Shown one piece after another: positions 17,517 to 25,641 of a stretch of 64,000 bases of DNA (the stretch's first letter is position 1; each line of letters opens with the position of its first letter). The stretch comes from a virus. The stretch is taken from the IMG/VR virus record IMGVR_UViG_3300006793_000024, positions 1-64,000 of that record; one strand, given 5' to 3'. The notes under the pieces were generated by a model. That model was not told the DNA's origin, did not search any database, and worked only from the letters and a program-made list of their open reading frames with translations. A program made the translations under genes and the position numbers.

Positions 17517-17858
17517 GTGCTTGTTATTAAATTTGTAAATAATAAAATTAAAGAAAACAATATTCTTGGGAAAATGATTCAGAACCTATCAGGCATTCTG
17601 AAAAAGGATGGGCGCTCGGAGCTTTCTCTAGTAAGAGATAAGAACTCTGTTGAAATGGTTTCTGGTAATTTATCTAGTAATAATGATAATGACGATGATA
17701 TTATCGTAGAGCTAACAATTAAAAAGCAGATCTCCTTAAAGGAACATGAGCTGCTCGACAGAGAAAGGCTCGACAAGTTAGTTAAAGAAATCGCTCATTT
17801 TTGCGAACAATCAGCTGAAATTAAAGAATTAAAATATCTTCCGATTAACTTCAGATAA
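17517..17858 (+). CDS. Small hypothetical protein
   Basis: 113 residues from a GTG immediately after the previous stop (TAAGTG), with gagg about 10 bases upstream. The middle holds an Asn/Asp-rich loop (SSNNDNDDD) between two beta-strand-like segments, and the C-terminal half is helical (LDRERLDKLVKEIAHF). No family recognised. Its position directly before the tail-terminator-like gene in a tight operon suggests a neck or tail-completion accessory. Confidence 0.6.
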   Translation: MLVIKFVNNKIKENNILGKMIQNLSGILKKDGRSELSLVRDKNSVEMVSGNLSSNNDNDDDIIVELTIKKQISLKEHELLDRERLDKLVKEIAHFCEQSAEIKELKYLPINFR

Positions 17859-17872
17859 TCGCAGGCTCTTAT

Positions 17873-18682
17873 ATGATAGATGAACAGAATTTATCAGGAA
17901 CAGGTTTGAATGGCGATCATATCGTATATTCAAGCTTCTTCTCTGATCATAATGTTGTTCAGCAGTCTGCCGTAGTTCATCCGAAATCTCTTCTTATAGA
18001 TGGTCTGAGAAAGATCTTTAAGAATGATAGCATTTTTACATATAGAGCAGATGAATACGGGTACCCTCTTACCCCAGACCATACTGGTATAGATATAGAT
18101 TCCGCCCTCACTACAAAGATCTTAATTAGTGACACATATCGTTATGAGGTCAAATTTTTTCCGGCAATTGTAATTAAGTCGAACGGAGGCTCATATAAGC
18201 CTATATCCTTTAATCAGAATATGACCTATAAGTATAGGACTGATCTACTCGAAACAGATTATGGCGCAAGAAGGATGATTAGCACCCCTACTCACAGAGT
18301 GTATGCTGGAAGGTGGGATCTCAGATTTGACGTTGGAATTTACTCAGAGAGCCAAGCGGAGCTTCAGGAGCTAACAGATATTGTATCTTTAGCCCTTCAG
18401 TATTTTCTATGGAATGAGCTAAGGGCAAATGGCTTATTTATTCATCAGCTTTCAATAGGCGCTGAAAATGCAGAGCCTTATGCTAATGACTATGTGTATA
18501 GTACAACACTATCATTGTCCACTTACTCGGAGTGGAGAGTGGAAGTGCCCATTGAAAATATAGTTGAGAAGATAGTCTTTACTATGGAGCCCACTTGGCA
18601 CCCTGTTCCAGGCGAAAAAACACAGGCAGATCTCCTCGAAAGAAGATTTGATGACATAATTGATTTAACAGAAATAGATTAA
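17873..18682 (+). CDS. Putative tail terminator/completion protein
   Basis: 269 residues. The core reads like a tail-completion or neck protein: HRVYAGRWDLRFDVGIYSES, then a helix (QAELQELTDIVSLALQYFLW) and a strand rich in aromatic residues (DYVYSTTLSLSTYSEWRV). This strand-helix-strand order and the place directly before the sheath gene match the tail terminators of contractile-tailed phages, which cap tube and sheath below the neck. No motif is decisive, so the function is inference from order. A 59-base gap with a strong Shine-Dalgarno separates it from the sheath. Confidence 0.6.
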   Translation: MIDEQNLSGTGLNGDHIVYSSFFSDHNVVQQSAVVHPKSLLIDGLRKIFKNDSIFTYRADEYGYPLTPDHTGIDIDSALTTKILISDTYRYEVKFFPAIVIKSNGGSYKPISFNQNMTYKYRTDLLETDYGARRMISTPTHRVYAGRWDLRFDVGIYSESQAELQELTDIVSLALQYFLWNELRANGLFIHQLSIGAENAEPYANDYVYSTTLSLSTYSEWRVEVPIENIVEKIVFTMEPTWHPVPGEKTQADLLERRFDDIIDLTEID

Positions 18683-18741
18683 AAATGAAACTACTAATAA
18701 TAAATAATTTGATGAGTTATTGCTAAAACGGAGGATCTTAG

Positions 18742-21700
18742 ATGGCTAACATACCAGGAATTTCGGGTTTTATACAGCCTGGAGCATTTGCAAGAGATAG
18801 AGTTGTATCTCGCAGCGTCTCTATTCCAGGCGGAATAAGAGTCGTTTCCGTATTGGGCGAAGGCCTGAGAGAAGAAACCATTGTTCAGTCTGCTGCAGGC
18901 GGCGGCGCGGATGGAGAGTCAAGCTGGAGCCCGACAGGCTCTGGTGATGGCCGGTTTTTTGAGCTATCCAATGTTCCCGTAATAAGTGGCAGAACAGAGC
19001 TTAGGCTAAATGGAACTCTTCTTTTTGGAAAGCAAGAGGTCATTGATTCATCAGGAGTTAGCTCCCCGTTTGATTATAGGCTAGATATTTCCAATGGTCG
19101 CATCGAGCTGCGTGGAGCCTCAATTGGAGATCAAGACGGAAAGGGATATTCCGCAGGCTCTGGAAACGTAGGAACCGGCATTTTAGTAGATAATGATAGC
19201 TGCGATCCTCTCTTAACTCTAGATATTCTCGATGATTCAGCCCCTAGTGAGCGCTGGACAATAAGATGTGTAAGTGTCGTAAGGGATTCTAACGGAGATC
19301 CTATTCCCGGTCTAGCCACATTTACTGCGACTGGAGATACTTCTGGTCAGCTTTATGATAGCTTTGGAAATCCCCTTACATTCTCAAGTGCTTATTTTAC
19401 AAGTACAGCCGGAGCTGTATCAGGAAATCTGTCCGAATGTGATGACGGAGTTGTCGTTGCGAGTGGAAGTGTTTCCGTTACAGACTTCCCCCGTGGCAGC
19501 GTCGTCCTAAGGGACGGAGATGACACGCTAGCTACGAGTGACACATTCATGGTTTCCGGTGCTGACTTGGTCAGCCAAGGTCAGGCTTTGCCGGGAGACT
19601 TCCTGTGTCTTGACGGATATGTTGGTCACGAGATTGAGACCATAACATATGATGGAACTGACACTACAATTACCGTAACTACAGATAGCTTAGGCCCGGC
19701 TTCACCGGTTTGGGACGAAGCAGACTTATATGATTGGGACATTAGGGCGACTAACATATTGATCGATGATCCGTCCGTTACACATAATGGCCTAACCGGA
19801 GCGCCTGCCTCTGAGGGTAACTTCTCAAGCGCAGATGTAGGAAAGACGGTATTGATCTGTAACGGAGGAGCTTTCGATGGAGGCCTCTTTACAATCAGCA
19901 AGGTTACCTCTACAAGACGTGTACGCCTTCACAGCCTTGACGATGCAACGGTAGGGTTCCAAGACTTAGAAGAAGCTTCAGGTGCCTCTGTGACCGGCCT
20001 AGCGGCTGAAGGTCTAACATTCCACCTCCTAGAGAACAACGGAGTTCTGTTGCTCGGCATCCAAGAGGGCGCAACAAGCTTTGAGGTTGGCGATAAGTTT
20101 TTTGTAGACATTAGCTCCCGTGCTCTTGGGCGTGGAGATACTCTTGAGGCTAAATATATAGCGACTATAGATCTGAATGATCCAGAGTTTTTCGTTGAAG
20201 CATCTGACCTGTTCAGAAAGCACGGCCTTCCCAGCGTAGAGAATACTTTGTCTCTAGGAACTCAGATCGCCCTTGAGAATGGAGCGCCTGGAATCTTAGC
20301 CCTACAGTGCAAACCGCCTGTTCCGCGCAGAACTTCTGTAACTCTTCTTGAGGAAAGGAATTCTCTTGGAGAAGGTGGATTCTCCGCTTGTTATGATTCC
20401 GGAACCTTATCTGCTGATGCATGTGAGGTTGATGATCTCAGGTTCACTATTCCAAGGCCTTTAACTGGACTTAGAAATGGTCGTCCTGACCCCGACACAA
20501 GGGTAAACATTTTCGTAATAAGAGATGGAGAAGAAACACAGGTCTTCCCAAATAAGTCTGCATTTTATAATTCTCAACTGACAACTGACATTCAGCAAGG
20601 TCAATGGATCGATAGCTCAGACAGCGCATTCTCATATACTGTTGTTGATGCTGTACTGGAAGTGGTCGGAAATGGAGATGAGGGAAGCCTAGATGTCGAG
20701 TCTGGCTCAGAATACTTTACAACTCCAGAGATAGACTTCGACGGAGATAACGTTGGACACGTAATCGTTATATCTAGCATGGAAGATTCCGACACAGGTA
20801 TAGTACACACCTCTGTAGAAGATATCTCGATGGAGCTATTCGGAGTCGCCCTAGGGACTCCCTCTGTAGAGTTGGTAATTGACTCGGTAACTGATGACTC
20901 ACTGGTTCTGGTATCAGCTGAGAATGGCTCTCCTCTGGACCTGCAAGGCTCTTACTCTGATATTCAATTCTTCATCAAGGATCCGGAAGATTCAAACGCA
21001 GATGATGCGCTCCTTCTCCTACACAGTGATTTAGTATCCAGCGGAGTAATAAAGGAAGGCGATGGGCTCAGGATCTCCTACATTGACGAGAATGATGCAG
21101 ACTTTTTTGATACAAATTGGTTTGATGCACTTGAGGCAATGGAGGCTGCAGAGGCTCAAATAATTGTCCCTCTTCCGAATCAGGCGATCTCTTCAATCTT
21201 TAGGGCAACTGTAAATCACTGTGAGAACATGAGTTCTGTTGCAAACCGCAAAGAAAGAATGGCCTTCATTGGCGCGCAGATAGGAGTAACTCCTGCTGCC
21301 CTCATTGGAACAAGAGAGATTGCGATAGAAGATATCGGAATAATCGAAGGTATCCAGGGAGATGACGCGGAAGAGATTCTTGATGGAAACGTAGAGGATC
21401 TAGTTAACTTCAAGTTAAGTGATAACTACACTAGCAACAGGTCCGTTTACCTCTTCCCCGATAGTATTGTTAGAAACGTAAACGGAACTAATGTAAATCT
21501 TCACGGTTTCTACCAGGGAGCTGCGGCAGCCGGATTCTTATCGGCTAAGCAGAACGTGGCAATTCCGCTTACAGACAAGCCTCTATCAGGATTTAGCATC
21601 ACAAGAGATAAGGTTTATAGCCCAACAATTCTGAATCAGCTTGGTGGAGTCGGCGCAACAGTGCTGCAGCCAATAACAGGAGGCGGAAGAGTCTTGGCAG

Positions 21701-22023
21701 GAAGGACTACCAGCACATCTGGCTTTATTGAGGATGAAGAGATTTCTATCATCTTCATCAGAGATTCAGTTAAGCGGACCCTTCGTAGTTCTCTAAGGCC
21801 CTTTATTGGTGGAGTCCAAAACGCAGATACGAATATCCTTATGGGTGGCAGGGTAAGGACTATTATGAATGGCTTAATCGGCCAAGGTTTGGTTACAAGC
21901 TTTAAAAACATTAGAGTAGAGCAGGACAAGGTAGATCCGAGACAGATCAACGTCTTTTTGCAATTTGCTCCAGCTTACCCCATTAACTATGTCTTCATAG
22001 ACATCGAAGTTGGCGTCATTTAA
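18742..22023 (+). CDS. Tail sheath protein
   Basis: 1093 residues, much longer than the roughly 480-660 usual for sheaths. The Shine-Dalgarno (acggaggatcttag ATG) is strong, as expected for an abundant protein. The N-terminus (GISGFIQPGAFARDRVVSRS) and the C-terminal 200 residues (GFLSAKQNVAIPLTDKPLSG, TSGFIEDEEISIIFIRDSVK, LRPFIGGVQN, and the strands near NYVFIDIEVGV) are typical of the sheath core, which contracts to drive the tube through the envelope. The extra length lies in the middle, roughly 30-780, as beta-rich insertions probably exposed on the outside. The segment 19440-20140 has higher GC than its flanks. The tube gene follows 12 bases later. Confidence 0.9.
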   Translation: MANIPGISGFIQPGAFARDRVVSRSVSIPGGIRVVSVLGEGLREETIVQSAAGGGADGESSWSPTGSGDGRFFELSNVPVISGRTELRLNGTLLFGKQEVIDSSGVSSPFDYRLDISNGRIELRGASIGDQDGKGYSAGSGNVGTGILVDNDSCDPLLTLDILDDSAPSERWTIRCVSVVRDSNGDPIPGLATFTATGDTSGQLYDSFGNPLTFSSAYFTSTAGAVSGNLSECDDGVVVASGSVSVTDFPRGSVVLRDGDDTLATSDTFMVSGADLVSQGQALPGDFLCLDGYVGHEIETITYDGTDTTITVTTDSLGPASPVWDEADLYDWDIRATNILIDDPSVTHNGLTGAPASEGNFSSADVGKTVLICNGGAFDGGLFTISKVTSTRRVRLHSLDDATVGFQDLEEASGASVTGLAAEGLTFHLLENNGVLLLGIQEGATSFEVGDKFFVDISSRALGRGDTLEAKYIATIDLNDPEFFVEASDLFRKHGLPSVENTLSLGTQIALENGAPGILALQCKPPVPRRTSVTLLEERNSLGEGGFSACYDSGTLSADACEVDDLRFTIPRPLTGLRNGRPDPDTRVNIFVIRDGEETQVFPNKSAFYNSQLTTDIQQGQWIDSSDSAFSYTVVDAVLEVVGNGDEGSLDVESGSEYFTTPEIDFDGDNVGHVIVISSMEDSDTGIVHTSVEDISMELFGVALGTPSVELVIDSVTDDSLVLVSAENGSPLDLQGSYSDIQFFIKDPEDSNADDALLLLHSDLVSSGVIKEGDGLRISYIDENDADFFDTNWFDALEAMEAAEAQIIVPLPNQAISSIFRATVNHCENMSSVANRKERMAFIGAQIGVTPAALIGTREIAIEDIGIIEGIQGDDAEEILDGNVEDLVNFKLSDNYTSNRSVYLFPDSIVRNVNGTNVNLHGFYQGAAAAGFLSAKQNVAIPLTDKPLSGFSITRDKVYSPTILNQLGGVGATVLQPITGGGRVLAGRTTSTSGFIEDEEISIIFIRDSVKRTLRSSLRPFIGGVQNADTNILMGGRVRTIMNGLIGQGLVTSFKNIRVEQDKVDPRQINVFLQFAPAYPINYVFIDIEVGVI

Positions 22024-22035
22024 TAGGAGAAAGTA

Positions 22036-22668
22036 ATGGCAGATTACCCTAGCACAGGAACTCTTTTCGACGGAAGCCCGCCGCCAGAAACAGGCGGTCG
22101 GACTCGCGCCGGACTATCAACACAGATCATTGTTTATGTTAACAATGAGCCTGTTGGTGCAATTCAGAGCTTCCAAGAGGCCCAAACAAGGCCTCTCAAG
22201 TCCATGTCAGAAGTAGGAACAGATGGGCTAATTGAAATTGTTCCTCAGGGACCTTCTACGTTTAATTTAACTATTCAGAGGATAGTTTTCGATGGGCTAT
22301 CTCTTCCTGAGGCGTTCTCAAGAGGATTTAGAAATATTCAGTCTCAAAGGATGCCTTTTGATATTGTTGTGATTGATAAGTTTACTGGAGATGGAAATAA
22401 TGCTGTGGTAACGACTTACCACAACTGCTGGTTTACCTCTCTTGGAAAGAGCTATACTTCTAGTGATTATACTATTACAGAAAGTGCAACTGTACACTGC
22501 GAGCATATCTCTACAACGAGAGCCGGTGAGGCCATCGCCCTAAGCCAAGGCACACAAGGCTCCAGAGAGATCCCGGGCAGAAATATTGATAGTATTGAGA
22601 CCGCAGCCGACTCTGGCGAGCGCAGAGGCTCTCTTGACTTCCCTGGGCTGATTTCTGCCGCTTACTAA
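22036..22668 (+). CDS. Tail tube protein
   Basis: 210 residues, preceded by aggag. Its place right after the sheath is the standard one for the tube. The sequence fits the tube fold: a strand around GLSTQIIVYVNNEPVGAIQS, a helix-loop (LSLPEAFSRGF), and a strand pair HNCWFTSLGKSYTSSDYTIT ending in SATVHCEHIS. The N- and C-terminal 20-30 residues are Gly/Pro/Ser rich and flexible. It forms the inner tube around the tape measure and is released by sheath contraction. A strong terminator follows. Confidence 0.85.
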   Translation: MADYPSTGTLFDGSPPPETGGRTRAGLSTQIIVYVNNEPVGAIQSFQEAQTRPLKSMSEVGTDGLIEIVPQGPSTFNLTIQRIVFDGLSLPEAFSRGFRNIQSQRMPFDIVVIDKFTGDGNNAVVTTYHNCWFTSLGKSYTSSDYTITESATVHCEHISTTRAGEAIALSQGTQGSREIPGRNIDSIETAADSGERRGSLDFPGLISAAY

Positions 22669-22685
22669 AGATAATTAAATCTATG

Positions 22686-22722
22686 CAAAAATGCCGCTCT
22701 TTTTGGGCGGCATTTTTGTTTT
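22686..22722 (+). terminator. Strong intrinsic terminator after the tube gene
   Basis: A perfect 12-bp stem (caaaaatgccgc with gcggcatttttg, 22686-22697 and 22707-22718) closes a 9-base loop and runs into tttt. The A/T ends also make it usable from the opposite strand. It would end the sheath-tube transcript and keep these abundant messages apart from the chaperone and tape measure genes. Confidence 0.85.
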
Positions 22723-22778
22723 AGTGGGAAAGTTTTTAAAGAAAAAACGTACAATATCTTTATAAATGGAGTTAAAAT

Positions 22779-23267
22779 ATGCCTAAGAGACCCGGAAAAG
22801 TATTGAGCAATGAATCAGATAGCGTGAATATCGAAGAAATGGAGAGGTTGGCGCAGAATCTTCCAGATGAAGAAGAAGATTCTTCTGAAAAGATAAGTCT
22901 TGCTTCGCTTAAGGACTTGATCTTCTTAGGTAAATTGACGAAAAAAGAAAAGATTAATGGCTTTGTATTCGAGGTATCTACTCTAAGCATAGGCGAGCAA
23001 AAGCAGATTATGCAAACGATTATGAAGTCTGGCGAGACTGATAGGCTTCTGGAAATTAAGCCTTTAACTGTATCGTATTCTCTTCGAACAATTAACGGCG
23101 TACCTCTTGAGGATCTCAATGAGAATGAGGATCTCTCGGTGGAAGAGAGAAGGCTGGCTGTTGTTCTCAATATGCAGATAGCCCTGGTAGAAAGACTCCA
23201 CAGAGTCCATGAGAGCCTGATTGAAGGCTCGAATAAAGAGGTCGGGTTAGAAGACATAAAAAAATAG
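22779..23267 (+). CDS. Tail assembly chaperone, first frame (gpG-like)
   Basis: 162 residues with ggag upstream. It lies between tube and tape measure, where tail assembly chaperones are found. Features include an acidic N-terminus (DEEEDSSEKISL), a core (FVFEVSTLSIGEQKQIMQTI) and IKPLTVSYSLRTINGV, resembling the 'measure the tube fold, then helix' chaperones of other myophages. The gene ends AAA AAA TAG, where a slippery heptamer and hairpin allow a -1 shift into the next frame. The unshifted product would be the abundant G-like chaperone, the shifted one the rarer G-T fusion. Confidence 0.8.
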   Translation: MPKRPGKVLSNESDSVNIEEMERLAQNLPDEEEDSSEKISLASLKDLIFLGKLTKKEKINGFVFEVSTLSIGEQKQIMQTIMKSGETDRLLEIKPLTVSYSLRTINGVPLEDLNENEDLSVEERRLAVVLNMQIALVERLHRVHESLIEGSNKEVGLEDIKK

Positions 23268-23295
23268 CATCGGAGCCTATGAGTAGGCTCCGATG
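23258..23295 (+). promoter_or_regulatory. -1 ribosomal frameshift signal (A_AAA_AAA plus hairpin)
   Basis: Seven A's at 23258-23264 form A_AAA_AAA in the zero frame, directly before TAG (23265-23267). Three bases later a perfect 11-bp stem, catcggagcct (23268-23278) with aggctccgatg (23285-23295), closes a 6-base loop. The -1 frame from the slip leads without a stop into the reading frame that ends at 23704. This is the classic arrangement for gpG/gpGT-type tail chaperones. The 3-base spacer is shorter than the usual 5-9. Confidence 0.85.
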
Positions 23296-23704
23296 GAAAC
23301 TCTGCAAAATTTGGAACTGCAGCTCTGATGATCCGAGATTTCTTGATATAACAGGAGATCAGTGGTCTTGGTACGCTCAAATGTTTTATCAGGATGAAAA
23401 AGATCAATACGATTATGACTTGAGCATAACCGAGTATCTTGCTTCGTTCTGGAATGCCGAAGCTGTTAAGAAGATTCGGGACTCAAGAGAATCTATCGAA
23501 GATCCCAGGTTTATGGACGATGCTGAGTTTGAGGCTCAGATTCTAAATAGAGCATTCAAGGACGATCATATAGTCCAGGCAATCAAGGATAAATATAAAA
23601 ATACTAATTTATATGGTAATGAAAGAGCTAAAGACGCTCGAAATGTTCGTCTGCCGAAAAACTTGGCTGGCCTTCTTAATATTGCAAAAGAAAATATAGA
23701 TTAA
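23264..23704 (+). CDS. Tail assembly chaperone, frameshift extension (gpT-like)
   Basis: The -1 frame runs from the slip at 23264 to the stop at 23702-23704 and adds 146 residues, giving a fusion of about 308. An ATG at 23279 sits in the hairpin loop with ggag only 3 bases upstream, so independent initiation looks poor. The extension is rich in aromatic and acidic residues (DPRFLDITGDQWSWYAQMFY, DPRFMDDAEFEAQIL). In lambda-type systems the T segment binds tube protein and the G segment binds the tape measure. The tape measure gene starts 3 bases after the stop, which supports this assignment. Confidence 0.8.
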   Translation: MASEPMSRLRWKLCKIWNCSSDDPRFLDITGDQWSWYAQMFYQDEKDQYDYDLSITEYLASFWNAEAVKKIRDSRESIEDPRFMDDAEFEAQILNRAFKDDHIVQAIKDKYKNTNLYGNERAKDARNVRLPKNLAGLLNIAKENID

Positions 23705-23707
23705 ATT

Positions 23708-25627
23708 ATGTCCGATACGATCGAAAAGCTAGACGAATATTCTGGCAAAGCAAAGAAGGCTACCGATAGTATAAACGCCGCTGCTGACGCAATAAGTCGC
23801 TTATCCAACTTAGGCTCTAGATCACAAGGCAAAGTGGGCGGTATGACGACTGCTTTTGACGATTTAGCGAAATCTGCAATAAACGTTACAAGTGCAATAG
23901 GCGGAACCGCAGAGGCTTCCGCCAAGCTGCTTAGCATGAGAGGTTTGGAAGATGTCTTTGCGACTCTAGGCTCTGGAGCAAATATCCTAAAGTTTTCTAT
24001 GAAAAGCCTTGTAGGCGTATCCAAAGATGTTGCTGAGACTACTTTTAATTTATTTGATGCTCCATCAAGAGATATCAGACGATTTGCCAGTGAAGTCTTT
24101 ACTCTAAACAAACGATTCGGCGGAACAATAGATCAGGCCTTTGAGTTTTCAGATACACTTAAGGAAGAAACGTTTAGTCAATTTTCTAGAGGCCTTAATT
24201 TAACTTTCGATGAAATGATGACCTTTGCCCGGGCAACTGGCAATTCCAACATGTCCCTGGATCAATTGAATAAAACTGTAGAAACTGGAATAGGAAAGAC
24301 AAATCTGCTAACGGCGGCTATGGCATTATCGAAGGCGACAAGCCTTACGACAACCGAGGGCGTCAATCTTTTGAATATCGCTTTAAACAAACAGGGAAAA
24401 GGGGCTCAAGATGCAATTGATATGATGGGCCTTTTCAGCGGAGTGTCGAAAGAGACCGGCTTAAGCGTAGATAGCGTTTCTAGCACCTTAAACGGTGCTG
24501 CTGATAGATTCACAAAGCTTGGTATTTCTGCAGATTTTGGCGTCCCTCTTCTGCAGGGGTTCGCGAGAGTGATGACGGATATGGGCCTTGGAATAGAAAA
24601 CGCAAAAGATCTAACGTCTTCTCTGTCAGGCGCTCTTGTTGATCTGACAACAAATTATGCAAATGCTTATATAATGTTCCAGCGCGGAGGATTGGAGATG
24701 AGTGGTAGCGCTGGAGGCGGGGCCTTGGGCGCGTCTATTGGCCTGCAGGCAGAGGTTCTGAAGGCAGACAGAACAGGTGATCAATCTGAGCTTGCAACAC
24801 AGCTTGCAAAAGGGATGAGAGATACTTTGGCTTCATTTACTGGGGGAGAGATAGTTACGGTAGAGCAGGCTGCTGAGAGCCCGGAGTTACAGACACAATT
24901 TTATACTCAGCAACAATTATTACAAAATCAGTTTGGAGTAAGCGATGCAGCTTCAGCAAATAGAGTGTTAGACCTCTTATCTAAGATAGATGAGGCTACT
25001 AAGGCTGGAGATCTTACTGCGAAAAGCTCGCTAGAGAAACAGCTAACTCAAGAGAAAGAGGGAAGAGACAAAACTCTGGACGAATGGGAAAAGGCAAATA
25101 GGCATCTTGCAGCACAATCGAACTTGCTGGCAATAATAGCTCGCCCAATTTTTATGAAGCAAAGAGACGGAGGCCGAGCTCTTAGGGAAAACGTCTTGGA
25201 TCCGGCAGTTGCAAAGGCCAAGGAGAGCGCTGAGGCGGGGCTGAATGCATATGGAAAGCTGATGAAAAGACTGCTTGGTGCCGCAGGAATTGGAGCTGAC
25301 GACGACTTGCCGGATTTAGATGAAAGCCCTTCTCATCCGCAAAATACAGATCTTCCTGAAAAAGATAGAGGCAAAAATCCAAATGCAGATTCTTTAAGCA
25401 AAAATACAGATATGGTAGTGATGGCTGCAGAGGCTGCTGCAGCAGCGGCAAGTACTGCAGCAATTAATGAGGCAGGCTTTGTAAATAAAGATGATTTTGT
25501 TACAGCATTGGCCGCAGCAATAACACAGAGCCTAAACGATAATCTGTCTATAAACGTTTCTCTTTCAGAGGGAACGAAGGGCCATCTTGAGGTTGCTGCC
25601 AGCTTGGGCAAGCAAGTCTCAAGGTAA
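23708..25627 (+). CDS. Tape measure protein
   Basis: 639 residues, mostly helical and rich in Ala, Leu, Ser and Thr, right after the tail assembly chaperones. Many heptad-like segments are visible (DSINAAADAISRLSNL, ANRVLDLLSKIDEATKAGDL). A Gly-rich stretch (GSAGGGALGASIGL, about 335-350) and an Ala-rich one (MAAEAAAAAASTAAINEA, about 577-595) flank it. I see no strong membrane span, unlike many tape measures. At about 0.15 nm per residue it would set a tail of roughly 95 nm, short for so large a baseplate. No peptidase or lysozyme domain is evident. Confidence 0.75.
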   Translation: MSDTIEKLDEYSGKAKKATDSINAAADAISRLSNLGSRSQGKVGGMTTAFDDLAKSAINVTSAIGGTAEASAKLLSMRGLEDVFATLGSGANILKFSMKSLVGVSKDVAETTFNLFDAPSRDIRRFASEVFTLNKRFGGTIDQAFEFSDTLKEETFSQFSRGLNLTFDEMMTFARATGNSNMSLDQLNKTVETGIGKTNLLTAAMALSKATSLTTTEGVNLLNIALNKQGKGAQDAIDMMGLFSGVSKETGLSVDSVSSTLNGAADRFTKLGISADFGVPLLQGFARVMTDMGLGIENAKDLTSSLSGALVDLTTNYANAYIMFQRGGLEMSGSAGGGALGASIGLQAEVLKADRTGDQSELATQLAKGMRDTLASFTGGEIVTVEQAAESPELQTQFYTQQQLLQNQFGVSDAASANRVLDLLSKIDEATKAGDLTAKSSLEKQLTQEKEGRDKTLDEWEKANRHLAAQSNLLAIIARPIFMKQRDGGRALRENVLDPAVAKAKESAEAGLNAYGKLMKRLLGAAGIGADDDLPDLDESPSHPQNTDLPEKDRGKNPNADSLSKNTDMVVMAAEAAAAAASTAAINEAGFVNKDDFVTALAAAITQSLNDNLSINVSLSEGTKGHLEVAASLGKQVSR

Positions 25628-25641
25628 TAACGGGAGGTAAA

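Noticed and set aside
22772-23407. 211-codon minus-strand frame opposite the tail chaperone gene
   Set aside because: Long but Ser/Arg/Ile-rich in the way antisense frames of AT-rich genes are; no ribosome binding site, and the plus strand has a well-supported gene with frameshift signal.
23279-23704. Independent gene starting at ATG 23279
   Set aside because: The ATG lies in the loop of the frameshift hairpin and its ggag is only 3 bases away; translation by -1 shift explains it better.
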